DNA of 64,000 nucleotides. Source: a virus. Position numbers and translations under genes: made by a program. The stretch covers positions 1 through 64,000 of IMG/VR virus record IMGVR_UViG_3300042564_005700; one strand, given 5' to 3'. The notes beneath the pieces were generated by a model. That model had not been told where the DNA came from and did no database searches. It worked only from the letters and a program-made list of their open reading frames with translations. Positions 32,505 through 40,563 of this stretch are shown here, one piece after another. Numbering within the stretch: the first letter of the stretch is position 1; the number at the start of each line of letters is the position of its first letter.

Positions 32505-32806
32505 ATCATTTCTGTGTTATATATTATATCTTCAAATTTTATAAGATTTTGAAATTCAACCTCAGATATTTTAACAGAATTTGAAGTGGATAATAAATTA
32601 TAAATACTATCAGTTAGAAAAACTTCAATTCCTTCACCAACAATACTATCATATTCATTGGGTATATCACCAGATTCTCTATTAGAATAAATATTTGAAA
32701 CAAATTTTATTCTTTCATCTTCATTAATATGAATTGAGCATCCATTACTAAACACACCATCATTTTGATTTGACTCTTCCCAAAGTTGTAAAATAACCTT
32801 ATTCAT
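32501..32806 (-). CDS. Hypothetical protein (101 aa)
   Basis: A small acidic protein starting MNKVILQLWEESNQNDGVFS. It resembles short phage proteins with a 'GCSIHI' strand, but no function is known. The ATGA overlap with the membrane protein gene suggests the two are made together. Confidence 0.5.
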   Translation of the reverse strand: MNKVILQLWEESNQNDGVFSNGCSIHINEDERIKFVSNIYSNRESGDIPNEYDSIVGEGIEVFLTDSIYNLLSTSNSVKISEVEFQNLIKFEDIIYNTEMI

Positions 32807-32877
32807 TTTTTTAATAATTTATAGTCATTTTATAAAACAATTGTGAGAAAGTTTCATAAAATAAAAAAAACTTTAAA

Positions 32878-33987
32878 ATGAGCGTAAAATTAGAATACAT
32901 TTGGTTAGATGGTTCGGAACCACAACAATTAAGAAGTAAAACTAAAATTGTCGAAAAATCAGACACACTTTTGGCAAAAGATTACTCTATGTGGTCTTTC
33001 GATGGAAGTTCAACACTACAAGCAGAATCAGGAAGAGGTAAAAATACAGATTGTCTTTTAAAACCAGTGTTTATAACAAAAGATCCATTCAGAGGATATC
33101 CACACAGATTAGTATTTTGTGAAGTATTAAATCCTGACGGAACTCCACATATAACTAATCACAGATATAAGTTAGAAGAAAAAATGAATCAGTTAGGATT
33201 ACTTGAAACGATTGATAAAAACGAACAACCTTGGTTTGGTTGGGAACAAGAATACACACTAACACATAAGACAGGAAATCCTTTTGTTGAAGGTGAAGGT
33301 TTGCCATTAGGATTTACAAAAGATATTTTACACCCAGGAATAGGAACCTCATTAAATCCAAGACCACAAGGTGATTATTATTGTGGTATTGGAGCTGATA
33401 CGGTTATTGGTCGTAATATAGTTGAAGAACATATGGATATGTGTATAGAAGTAGGTTTAGATATATCAGGAATAAACGCTGAAGTATTACTTGGTCAATG
33501 GGAATATCAAATTGGTCCAGTTACATCATTAAATGGATCGGACCAATTATGGGTTTCTAGATATTTACTACAAAGAGTTGCTGAAAAATATGATACTAAT
33601 GTTTCACTTCATCCAAAACCATTAAAAGGGGACTGGAACGGAACTGGATGTCATGTGAACTTTTCTACTAAGGAAATGAGAGAAGAAGGTGGATTGGATA
33701 TAATCAAAGAAACAATGCCTAAATTAGAGAGATTTCAAAAAGAACACATTGAAATCTATGGTTTATTCAATGAAGAAAGATTAACAGGACAACACGAAAC
33801 ATCAAGTATTAATGATTTCAGCTATGGATTTTCTACAAGAGATACTTCTATCAGAATTCCAGCACAAGCTATAATTGAAAAGAAAGGTTACTTTGAAGAT
33901 AGAAGACCAGCATCAAATTGTGACCCTTATTTAGTTTCAGAAAGAATGTTAGAAACGGTATATAGTGGTGTTGAAACAGAAGCTTAA
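32878..33987 (+). CDS. glnA: Glutamine synthetase, type II-like (369 aa)
   Basis: A full-length, apparently intact GSII. It has LEYIWLDGSE, DYSMWSFDGSST, the metal-binding WFGWEQEY, the ATP-site HPKPLKGDWNGTGCHVNFST, and GQHETSSINDFSYGFSTRDTSIRIP with the catalytic Arg. It makes glutamine from glutamate, ammonia and ATP. A phage copy could raise the glutamine supply for purine, pyrimidine or amino-sugar synthesis. It stands alone between a minus-strand pair and a strong terminator, with no late-type promoter nearby, so it may be expressed early or middle. It is an auxiliary metabolic gene probably gained from a cell. Confidence 0.92.
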   Translation: MSVKLEYIWLDGSEPQQLRSKTKIVEKSDTLLAKDYSMWSFDGSSTLQAESGRGKNTDCLLKPVFITKDPFRGYPHRLVFCEVLNPDGTPHITNHRYKLEEKMNQLGLLETIDKNEQPWFGWEQEYTLTHKTGNPFVEGEGLPLGFTKDILHPGIGTSLNPRPQGDYYCGIGADTVIGRNIVEEHMDMCIEVGLDISGINAEVLLGQWEYQIGPVTSLNGSDQLWVSRYLLQRVAEKYDTNVSLHPKPLKGDWNGTGCHVNFSTKEMREEGGLDIIKETMPKLERFQKEHIEIYGLFNEERLTGQHETSSINDFSYGFSTRDTSIRIPAQAIIEKKGYFEDRRPASNCDPYLVSERMLETVYSGVETEA

Positions 33988-33999
33988 TATTAATAAAAA

Positions 34000-34029
34000 T
34001 AAAAACCTCTCAATTGAGAGGTTTTTTTA
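34000..34029. terminator. Bidirectional rho-independent terminator
   Basis: AAAACCTCTC, loop AATT, GAGAGGTTTT with flanking A/T tracts, directly after the glutamine synthetase stop. It overlaps the last codons of the small minus-strand gene at 34010. Confidence 0.85.
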
Positions 34030-34180
34030 TTTTAAATAAGTTTTGAATTTTTTCTTTTCGTCTTTTCTGTCTTGAAGGAAATATAGTTATTGGTATATTA
34101 GCGGCACCAAATGCTGGTGTCATAACTATATCAAATGTTTTTAGATTGATATTAGAGTGAGTGGAGTCCCATGCCATCAT
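34010..34180 (-). CDS. Small protein overlapping the sigma-factor gene end (56 aa)
   Basis: The frame starts with tandem ATGs (34180 and 34177), MMAWDSTHSNINLKTF, inside the end of the gp55-like gene in the +1 frame. It ends with a basic tail, SRQKRRKEKIQNLFKIKK. The overlap suggests coupled translation with gp55. The tail with a hydrophobic LFKI recalls clamp-binding peptides of T4 late-transcription proteins, but this is only a resemblance. It may be part of the late-transcription machinery or a chance frame. Confidence 0.4.
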   Translation of the reverse strand: MMAWDSTHSNINLKTFDIVMTPAFGAANIPITIFPSRQKRRKEKIQNLFKIKKPLN

Positions 34181-34517
34181 TTGATCCCTCTATTGATAAT
34201 AATTTAATTAAATTATCATTATCGCCTTTTTTCTTATATAACTCATTAAACCCCTTAGCTATTCCTCTTTTAAAGACTTCGGTGAAGTAAGCAAATGCGT
34301 TTACTGATTTATCCTCGTTGAAATTGTACCAGTTTTGGAACATATCAAGTAATCCGGATTGGTAACAATCTAATTTATCATCATTAGACCAGTATCTCAT
34401 TTTTTTAATTGTTTTCTTTGCTAGTAGCTCTAACATTTTCTCAGCATTTCTTGTGAGTTTTCCTTGAGCTTTTGATATGATTACCTCAATATAAAGGTCT
34501 TTGTTGTTTAGATACAT
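34152..34517 (-). CDS. 55: Late-transcription sigma factor, T4 gp55-like (121 aa)
   Basis: Reading along T4 gp55: YLNNKDLYIEVI matches YVNNKELLQAI, and YWSNDDKLDCYQSGLLDMFQ followed by NFNEDKSVNAFAYFTEVFKR matches the region-2-like core with its Phe/Tyr-rich helix. It is shorter than T4 gp55 (185 aa), mainly at the C-terminus. gp55 directs host RNA polymerase to short -10-like late promoters with the clamp as activator. The recurrent TTAATATATA element is the natural candidate target. Two hairpins (AAGGTT/AACCTT and CATG/CATG) lie just before the ATG and could affect its translation. Confidence 0.7.
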   Translation of the reverse strand: MYLNNKDLYIEVIISKAQGKLTRNAEKMLELLAKKTIKKMRYWSNDDKLDCYQSGLLDMFQNWYNFNEDKSVNAFAYFTEVFKRGIAKGFNELYKKKGDNDNLIKLLSIEGSNDGMGLHSL

Positions 34518-34599
34518 TCATATTCATTATTTTTTTAAGGTTCTTAACCTTTCATGATTTCATGTTATATACTTTTTTTATATAAAAGTTTTAAAATAA

Positions 34600-34631
34600 A
34601 AAAATCCTCAAATAAATTTGAGGATTTTTTA
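34600..34631. terminator. Rho-independent terminator
   Basis: AAAATCCTCAAAT, short loop, ATTTGAGGATTTT with T-tract. It lies just past the stop of the 34645-35928 gene on the minus strand. Confidence 0.8.
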
Positions 34632-34644
34632 ATATGTTTTGAAA

Positions 34645-35928
34645 TTACGCTCTAACTCTTTCGTTATATTGTAACTCTTTTGTTGCGTTTAATTCAGTGT
34701 TTAAAACATCTCTTCTTTTTTCTAAATTTTTAAGAGCTGTTACTAAAACTGCTGATTCACCAATCATTTGGATAGAACCTTTAACTTTCTCAATGTTAAA
34801 TTGAACATCTTCTAATTTAAGAGTGATTTCTCTTTCTTTATCTTCAAGTTTTCTTTTAACGATTAATTCTTTATCTAATCTATTTTCGTAGAAATATGTT
34901 AAATCATAGTTTAATTCATTTCTTACTTCATTTACCAACTCTAAAGCTGATTCATATTTGAAGAAAGAGTTACCATATCTCTCATCACATCTATATAAAT
35001 ATGTACTATTTTTATAATTGAATGCGAAGATTTCTAAATAAGGGTTAATTAAGTTATTAACTCTCTTAACAACATCTAATTCTACAAATTTATCTAAGTT
35101 TTTAGAAACCTCAAGTAAAACAGGATAGAAGTTTTTATTAACAATTGGAATAATTGGAGAATCAAATACACTTTCCAATGTAGTCTCTTCGTTCATCTCA
35201 TCATCATTGATGAATAAACTACTTTTCTTACCAACCGAAAGACCGATAGTTAAATATTCCGAAATTCTGAAATTAACTCTATCTTCAGTAACTGAAGCAT
35301 ATTTCATAGCCGTTTCCAACATTCTTAGACTTTTTAATTCTTCTTCGTTTTTAACGTGATTTTCTAAAAGAGTTTTCTCAATTGTATTTTCACTTAAAAG
35401 GAACCAAGAATCATTAACAAGAGCAACGTGACCATCTTCAACTTGTTCAACAATTGTGAATGTAGATTCACCTTTACCACCACTTAAAAGATTATTTCTT
35501 TTTTCAGGTGATTTTGTCAAATTATGAACAAATAATTTAACTTCTGGTACCCAATCATAGATAGCTAATTCATTAAGAATTTTAGACATTCTATCTTGGT
35601 CAGTGTCTAAGTTAATTGTTTGAAGAAGAACGTTTAATGGTTGTCTATACAACTCTCCTTGATTTTTAGTATTAATCACATTATATAAATTTTTCAACTC
35701 ATATAATAACTCATAATTCTTCACATCATCATTAAGATTTTCTAACAAAGATTTAACACTTTTATCGTATGTGTATGGTTTAAGCCTCTCATTAAGAGAG
35801 ATAATGATTTGTTTTTCAGATAACTCATTACAAGCATTCATATGTCCCTCAACTATCCCAGATACTTCCTCCTGTTCAAGAGTTAAGTTCTTTTTGAAGT
35901 TAAACAATTCAAGTTTAAGATTCTTCAT
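34645..35928 (-). CDS. Helical hypothetical protein, likely virion (427 aa)
   Basis: No family is recognised. The protein is mostly alpha-helical with a C-terminal coiled coil (~residues 360-415, KRKLEDKEREITLKLEDVQF and following) and a mixed middle with GGKGESTFTIVEQVEDGHVA. GC-richer synonymous codons are similar to those of the capsid and sheath genes, and a late-type promoter lies upstream. Both suggest a well-expressed structural or scaffold-associated protein. Confidence 0.6.
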   Translation of the reverse strand: MKNLKLELFNFKKNLTLEQEEVSGIVEGHMNACNELSEKQIIISLNERLKPYTYDKSVKSLLENLNDDVKNYELLYELKNLYNVINTKNQGELYRQPLNVLLQTINLDTDQDRMSKILNELAIYDWVPEVKLFVHNLTKSPEKRNNLLSGGKGESTFTIVEQVEDGHVALVNDSWFLLSENTIEKTLLENHVKNEEELKSLRMLETAMKYASVTEDRVNFRISEYLTIGLSVGKKSSLFINDDEMNEETTLESVFDSPIIPIVNKNFYPVLLEVSKNLDKFVELDVVKRVNNLINPYLEIFAFNYKNSTYLYRCDERYGNSFFKYESALELVNEVRNELNYDLTYFYENRLDKELIVKRKLEDKEREITLKLEDVQFNIEKVKGSIQMIGESAVLVTALKNLEKRRDVLNTELNATKELQYNERVRA

Positions 35929-35954
35929 ATTTTAAAATATTTTTTTTTATATAA

Positions 35955-35966
35955 CATATATATTAA
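35955..35966 (-). promoter_or_regulatory. Candidate late promoter TTAATATATATG
   Basis: A minus-strand element ending 26 bp before ATG 35928. The upstream flank (AAAAAATGACTTTTAAGC) resembles that of the element at 40528-40539. Confidence 0.5.
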
Positions 35967-36006
35967 GGCTTAAAAGTCATTTTTTACCATTTTTGAAAAT
36001 TTATTT

Positions 36007-37158
36007 TTAATTTCCATTATTAGCATTATTAGGGTCCTGAGCATTAGGATTTATATTTCCACCTGATGCTCTTTCTCTTGCCTTCAGTATATTATTAAAC
36101 CATCTAGTTCTTTTTGGTCGAATATCATAAAAGTCAGTATTTGCAAAAGAACCTAAAGGATCACCTGGACTTGTAGAACCTTGTGTATTATAGAACGATC
36201 CAGTCACACCAATATTTCCATTTGGACCTTGATTACCACCAGCATTCTCACTACCACCAACGGTACCAAATGCGGGATTGATAGCTCCACCACCAGGACC
36301 ACCAGATCCACCAGGACCGCCACCAACATATCCACTAGGATTTTGTTGATTTCCTGAACCAGGAGAACCAGGAAAAGCACCAGGAGCACCACCAAAAGAA
36401 TTTGAACTACCATAACCCGGAGAACCAGGTTGTGCAAAACTATCAGAAATTCCACCAGCCAATGCAAATCCATTTGAATCAGCCATACCCGAACCTTGTG
36501 TTTGAGGATATCCAGTTGAATTAATTCTATCTCTTCTAAAAGCTGGATAATAAGTCTCAACAGTAAAAGAAACTTTTAATTTAATATTATTATCAGATGT
36601 TAAATTCTTCTCTCTAGCCATTTCTATTGAATTACTATCAGGCATCAATATAACAGCATCTATATTCATAAAGTTATGTTCAAAATACATAAATTTATAT
36701 AACCAAAGTGTGTCTAATATTGCTTGACTACATTTAAAGGTATCTATCTCAGAACTAAGTAATATTTCTAAATCATAATTTACCGTAACCGGAACTGCTC
36801 TAACTTTAGCTAAAACTTTTCTAATCTCAACCTCGTTCTCAACAACCATTCTTAACCAAACATTAGGGTTGGCGAATTCATCAGATTTAATATTAAATCC
36901 AGTCATAGTTAGGTGCCCTCTTGGTATTAAATCAGTGTTTAATTCAACAAATCTGTTTTCAGAAACAATATCATCTTGAAAAGAATCTAGTAAAAATCTT
37001 TCATCTCCTGTAAGAGAGTAGTAAAAAGGAACCTGAACAAATTTATCACCTGAGGAAAATCTATTAATCCATTTTATCTGACCTTCAAGTGTATCTAAAA
37101 CACAAACGGTAAGATCTCTAAAAAATATGTCTTCGAAATTAAATCTTTCTCCTATCAT
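36007..37158 (-). CDS. 15: Tail sheath stabilizer and completion protein, T4 gp15-like, with Gly/Pro-rich tail
   Basis: Residues ~1-210 follow T4 gp15 (272 aa in T4): FSSGDKFVQVPFYYSLTGDE against ESGDKFIRVPITYASKEHF, then LIPRGHLTMTGFNI against LPRINLHLVDFSY. The remaining ~170 residues are low-complexity Gly/Ser/Pro/Asn (GGPGGSGGPGGG and similar), absent from T4. gp15 caps the contracted tail and joins it to the head. An ATG two codons upstream (37164) is also in frame, but it overlaps the late-type promoter element, so the ATG at 37158 is preferred. Confidence 0.7.
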   Translation of the reverse strand: MIGERFNFEDIFFRDLTVCVLDTLEGQIKWINRFSSGDKFVQVPFYYSLTGDERFLLDSFQDDIVSENRFVELNTDLIPRGHLTMTGFNIKSDEFANPNVWLRMVVENEVEIRKVLAKVRAVPVTVNYDLEILLSSEIDTFKCSQAILDTLWLYKFMYFEHNFMNIDAVILMPDSNSIEMAREKNLTSDNNIKLKVSFTVETYYPAFRRDRINSTGYPQTQGSGMADSNGFALAGGISDSFAQPGSPGYGSSNSFGGAPGAFPGSPGSGNQQNPSGYVGGGPGGSGGPGGGAINPAFGTVGGSENAGGNQGPNGNIGVTGSFYNTQGSTSPGDPLGSFANTDFYDIRPKRTRWFNNILKARERASGGNINPNAQDPNNANNGN

Positions 37159-37161
37159 AGT

Positions 37162-37173
37162 CATATATATTAA
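37162..37173 (-). promoter_or_regulatory. Candidate late promoter TTAATATATATG
   Basis: The element ends 3 bp before ATG 37158, and its own last ATG could also be used as a start. This is one of several cases predicting leaderless late mRNA. Confidence 0.45.
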
Positions 37174-37225
37174 ATATAAACTTTCTCTTCATGAGATTAT
37201 ATACCTATTAATTAAGCGAATAAAT

Positions 37226-38188
37226 ATGTCTGTTAAATCATTACTATTATGGGAAAAGTGGCGTCCAAAAACTATGGAGGATGTCATTCTTTTACCTAGA
37301 ATCAGGAAACACTTTGAAAATGGTGTCAATCAAAACTTTATATTCTATGGTCACTTTGGAACTGGAAAAACAAGTTTGGCTAGAATTCTTATTGGAAAAT
37401 ATACAAAAGATAAACCATTTTTAGAACTTAACTCTTCTTTATACACATCTATTGATGTTTTAAGAAGTGAGATTGAAGATTTCTGTAAGTTCACTCCAAT
37501 GATGGAGACTGATTCCGATATTAAATATATTTTCTTAGATGAGTTTGAAAGAGTGTCGGCTCAATTCCAAGACGCATTCAAAGCATTTATTGAAAAATAT
37601 AATAAGAATGTTAGATTTATCATTACAACGAATCACTTAAATAAGATTTCAGATGGTATTAAATCAAGAATACCCCAAATAAATTTTGATTGTCAAAATC
37701 TTGAAGAAGAGAAATATCTTAAACAAGAAGTTTACAGAAGAATCAACAATGTAATTCTACCTAAAGAAGGTAAAGAAATTCCTAAAGAAGATTTAGTTTC
37801 TATTATTACTAAAAAGTTTCCTGACTTCAGATCTATAATGGTCGAGGTTCAAAACTATTTAGAAACTGGTAGTTTAGGTGAAAATTCATCCAATGTGTCT
37901 AATAAGGTAAAATTAGATTTATACTCTTGTATATATGATAAGTCAATGGATTATGAAAAGATATATCACTTCTTAATGTCTAACTTTGGACCTGAAAAAA
38001 TTGATGTAATGATTAAACTATTAGGTAAACCATTTATTGATTGGTCTATATCCGAAAGTAAGAATATAGATAAATTATTTGATTGTAATTTTATTATAGC
38101 TGATTATTCATCTAAGTTAGAAACTAATACAGATCCAATAATATTGGGTCTGACTATAATTGGAAAGTTTAGAGACATTTTAAATTAA
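37226..38188 (+). CDS. 44: Sliding clamp loader large subunit, T4 gp44-like (320 aa)
   Basis: A AAA+ ATPase of the length of T4 gp44 (319 aa). It has LLLWEKWRPKTMEDV at the start, Walker A FYGHFGTGKTS (~41-50), Walker B IKYIFLDEFERV, sensor 1 FIITTNHLNKI, and the SRIPQINF Arg-finger region. The ATG at 37226 is chosen because upstream in-frame codons add an unlikely hydrophobic stretch. It loads the sliding clamp for replication and, in T4, for late transcription. The small subunit gp62 is not seen in this window. Confidence 0.88.
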   Translation: MSVKSLLLWEKWRPKTMEDVILLPRIRKHFENGVNQNFIFYGHFGTGKTSLARILIGKYTKDKPFLELNSSLYTSIDVLRSEIEDFCKFTPMMETDSDIKYIFLDEFERVSAQFQDAFKAFIEKYNKNVRFIITTNHLNKISDGIKSRIPQINFDCQNLEEEKYLKQEVYRRINNVILPKEGKEIPKEDLVSIITKKFPDFRSIMVEVQNYLETGSLGENSSNVSNKVKLDLYSCIYDKSMDYEKIYHFLMSNFGPEKIDVMIKLLGKPFIDWSISESKNIDKLFDCNFIIADYSSKLETNTDPIILGLTIIGKFRDILN

Positions 38189-38205
38189 ATAAGGGTATAA
38201 TATAT

Positions 38206-38217
38206 TTAATATATATG
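38206..38217 (+). promoter_or_regulatory. Candidate late promoter TTAATATATATG, 2 bp from ATG
   Basis: Very close to the start of the baseplate gene at 38220. It predicts a leaderless transcript if functional. Confidence 0.45.
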
Positions 38218-38219
38218 TT

Positions 38220-38594
38220 ATGCCAGCTGATTTTACAGATTTCTACATATTATACCCAGGTCATCCAAGATTCACTGATTCAAAAATCATCGAAGATGAT
38301 ATTATAAGTGTCATTATACAAAAATGGCAGATGATATTATTTACTAATAAAGGTGATGTTTTTGGATTACCAAATTTTGGAGGAAATTTAGTAGAATTAC
38401 TACATGAAACAAGACTATCAGCTGATGTAATACAAGGAGATCTTACACAACAAATATTATCCTATATACCAGAAATATCTGGATTACCATACACATTAAA
38501 AGTAAACATATATGAGGATCCTGAAAGATATCAGGAATGGATGGAAATAGCCTTCACTATATCAGAATATGAAGTTTATGTAAGTGTTATCTAA
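38220..38594 (+). CDS. 25: Baseplate wedge protein, T4 gp25-like (124 aa)
   Basis: The GPW/gp25 family signature is clear: IISVIIQKWQMILFTNKGDV, FGLPNFGGNLVELLHETR and QQILSYIPEI. The length is near T4 gp25 (132 aa). It is part of the baseplate inner ring and starts sheath assembly. A short gene with a head-targeting-like start follows 30 bp downstream. Confidence 0.88.
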   Translation: MPADFTDFYILYPGHPRFTDSKIIEDDIISVIIQKWQMILFTNKGDVFGLPNFGGNLVELLHETRLSADVIQGDLTQQILSYIPEISGLPYTLKVNIYEDPERYQEWMEIAFTISEYEVYVSVI

Positions 38595-38624
38595 AATTGA
38601 CTGGATTTTTTTATATATAGTATT

Positions 38625-39152
38625 ATGAAAAAACTAGTTTATCTAAAGAAATTTAATGAAGCATCTGAAGAAGAATGTGACTTTGAAACATTTAAGGAAA
38701 TAATGATGGATTTATCTGATTATTTTCAATGTGAATTTCATGATTATACCAAAAATCTTGATAATGGCTTTCTAGAAAATGATTATTTTTATGATTGTGA
38801 ATTAACTATACCTCAGATAACCAATGATGATGTAGATGAAGAAGGAACATATCTAACAGCTAGATACCTAAATGATATATTACCACCAACAGATGACCCA
38901 CAAGATGTCACTGAATTCTATACAGAATTACAAGACTCTGTTGACAATCAAATTGAAAATCTTCAAAAATTAAAGAATAACTTAGATGTTATTATGAGTA
39001 ATAATAACAAAATTAAAAATATATTCAAAATTTTAGAAGAAGAAATAGTTCCAAGATTTGAACACTTTTCAAACTTTGAATTATGTTCAGTTGGATTTGA
39101 CGGAGATGTAATTAGAATTTCTTTTGATATGCCCGAACCCGAAGAGGATTAA
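38625..39152 (+). CDS. Hypothetical protein with capsid-targeting-like N-terminus (175 aa)
   Basis: It starts MKKLVYLKKFNEASEEECDF. LKKFNE fits the shared motif, and cleavage after FNE is predicted. The body is acidic with NGFLENDYFYDCELTIPQIT and coiled-coil-like helices (~105-150). No domain is recognised. The stop overlaps the convergent isochorismatase-like gene by 4 bp. Confidence 0.6.
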   Translation: MKKLVYLKKFNEASEEECDFETFKEIMMDLSDYFQCEFHDYTKNLDNGFLENDYFYDCELTIPQITNDDVDEEGTYLTARYLNDILPPTDDPQDVTEFYTELQDSVDNQIENLQKLKNNLDVIMSNNNKIKNIFKILEEEIVPRFEHFSNFELCSVGFDGDVIRISFDMPEPEED

Positions 39153-39760
39153 ATAGGACAACTACTAGCAGTATAAATATACTTATAATCTCTTTTAATT
39201 TTAACCCCAAGACTTTCAGCGGTTGTAACTACATCTTCTAAACATTCAGAATCAGCACCACCAACAATTGTAACTTCTCTACCTTTTAACGATTTAAGTA
39301 GTTCATATAATTTCTTAGGAACGTGAAACCAGACATGATTATTATTTATAAAAGTAATAATAGTTCCTTCTTTAGTATTGAAGATATCACCTTTTTTCAA
39401 AGTTTTCTCTTCTTCCATTTTACTAACTTTGTTATAAACTTCTTTATCTAAAATCTTTTTATAAAAATCAGCATCTACATCATAGTTATATCTTTTTTCT
39501 ATAAGGTCTTTCTGATTAGGGAAATGATAAAGGTCTTTATGAACTGGAATATCAGGTTTATCATCATATAAATAATCTTTATCCACATTTTTACCATCGA
39601 CATGATTATCCCACAATTGATAAACATTTTGAAAGTTTTTACAATACTTTTTCAATTCATTTAAGTACATCTCAGAAAAGAACTTTTTAAATGACTTCTG
39701 AACATCAACAATAATCAATGTATCATCGTTATAACTCTCAAATGTTTTAATGAATTTCAT
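39149..39760 (-). CDS. Isochorismatase-like cysteine hydrolase with capsid-targeting-like N-terminus (203 aa)
   Basis: After MKFIKTFESYNDD comes TLIIVDVQKSF (catalytic Asp D19), and near the C-terminus GGADSECLEDVVTTAESLG (nucleophile Cys ~173), the two signature ends of the isochorismatase/nicotinamidase superfamily. The middle WDNHVDGKN and KGDIFNTKEGTI are unusual. It may act on nicotinamide, isochorismate or another amide or ester. The substrate cannot be told. The N-terminal motif suggests packaging in the head, which would let it act at once after injection. Confidence 0.65.
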   Translation of the reverse strand: MKFIKTFESYNDDTLIIVDVQKSFKKFFSEMYLNELKKYCKNFQNVYQLWDNHVDGKNVDKDYLYDDKPDIPVHKDLYHFPNQKDLIEKRYNYDVDADFYKKILDKEVYNKVSKMEEEKTLKKGDIFNTKEGTIITFINNNHVWFHVPKKLYELLKSLKGREVTIVGGADSECLEDVVTTAESLGVKIKRDYKYIYTASSCPI

Positions 39761-39763
39761 ATA

Positions 39764-39774
39764 CTATATATTAA
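39764..39774 (-). promoter_or_regulatory. Candidate late promoter TTAATATATAG
   Basis: It ends 3 bp before ATG 39760 and abuts the 39777-39807 terminator. Confidence 0.45.
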
Positions 39775-39776
39775 AT

Positions 39777-39807
39777 AAAAAACCCATCAATTTCTTGATG
39801 GGTTTTA
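39777..39807. terminator. Rho-independent terminator
   Basis: AAAACCCATCAA, loop TTTC, TTGATGGGTTTT. It ends transcription of the 39828-40505 gene on the minus strand. Confidence 0.8.
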
Positions 39808-39827
39808 ATTCTTTGAATATTTATAGA

Positions 39828-40505
39828 TTAAAGAGGTAATTCTTCTTCACCTTCTTCAGTTTCTTCTTCCTCTTCTTCCTCTTCTTCACCTTGAGCTGGT
39901 TGAGCTTGTGCTTGTCCTTGAACTGGTTGTGCTTGACCTTGTGCTTGTGCTTGACCTTGTGCTTGACCTTGTGCTTGACCTTGTGCTTGACCTTGACCTT
40001 GACCTTGTGCTGGTTCTTCAAATTCACCTTGAGTTTGTCCTTGAGCTGGTTGAGCTTGTCCTTGAGCTGGTTGAGCTTGTGCTTGACCTTCTGGTTGAGC
40101 CTGTGGCTGAGCCTGTGGTTGAGCCTGTGGCTGAGCTTGTGGTTGAGCTTGTGGTTGAGTTTGAGCCTCACCTTCAGTTTGTACTTGTGGTTGTGCTTGA
40201 CCTTGAGTTTGTCCTTGTGCTTGACCACCCATTAATGCTCCACCTGGAATTTTTTCAACATCTAAGTTGTTCATATTGATATACTTAACGATTTCTTCAG
40301 CGATGTCAACATCACCAAAAAATTGACGAAGGTTTTTACCAGTAGTATCTTTTACTTTCTTCACATAAGCATTAATTAATGACTGAGGAATATCAATCAT
40401 AGTCTTAACTTTATAAATATCGTTTACTTGAAAAACAGACTCTTTAATAATTTCTTCTCTGTTCTTTTTAATACGATAGGTTTCAAATGTTCTAATATGC
40501 TTCAT
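39828..40505 (-). CDS. Gln/Ala/Pro-repeat protein with capsid-targeting-like N-terminus (225 aa)
   Basis: It starts MKHIRTFETYRIKKNREEII. Residues ~1-95 form a small helical domain (IDIPQSLINAYVKKVKDTTG). Residues ~98-205 are imperfect repeats of QAQGQ, QPQAQ and PAQGQ. The last ~20 residues are Glu-rich. Opposite-strand frames over the repeat are artefacts of its composition. It has a late-type promoter 22 bp upstream. It may be an internal head or flexible linker protein. No enzymatic domain is seen. Confidence 0.65.
   Translation of the reverse strand: MKHIRTFETYRIKKNREEIIKESVFQVNDIYKVKTMIDIPQSLINAYVKKVKDTTGKNLRQFFGDVDIAEEIVKYINMNNLDVEKIPGGALMGGQAQGQTQGQAQPQVQTEGEAQTQPQAQPQAQPQAQPQAQPQAQPEGQAQAQPAQGQAQPAQGQTQGEFEEPAQGQGQGQAQGQAQGQAQGQAQAQGQAQPVQGQAQAQPAQGEEEEEEEEETEEGEEELPL
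39890..40215 (-). repeat. Low-complexity Gln-rich coding repeats
   Basis: Short repeats (CAAGCACAAGGTCAA-like on the minus strand) encode QAQGQAQ and QPQAQPQ. Units of 6-18 bp recur many times, so the region is prone to length change by slippage or recombination. Confidence 0.8.
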
Positions 40506-40527
40506 TTTATTTGAATATTTTTTATAG

Positions 40528-40539
40528 ATTATATATTAA
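40528..40539 (-). promoter_or_regulatory. Candidate late promoter TTAATATATAAT
   Basis: It ends 22 bp before ATG 40505, the same spacing as at the portal gene. Confidence 0.5.
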
Positions 40540-40563
40540 GTCTAAAAACTCATTTTTTATCAT

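Noticed and set aside
36204-36560. Alternative minus-strand frame rich in Leu/Val
   Set aside because: Frame-shifted image of the Gly/Pro-rich tail of the gp15-like protein.
39891-40279. Long opposite-strand frames encoding Leu/Cys/Val repeats
   Set aside because: They mirror the low-complexity Gln-rich repeat of the real minus-strand gene; composition is implausible for a protein and no start signal is seen.
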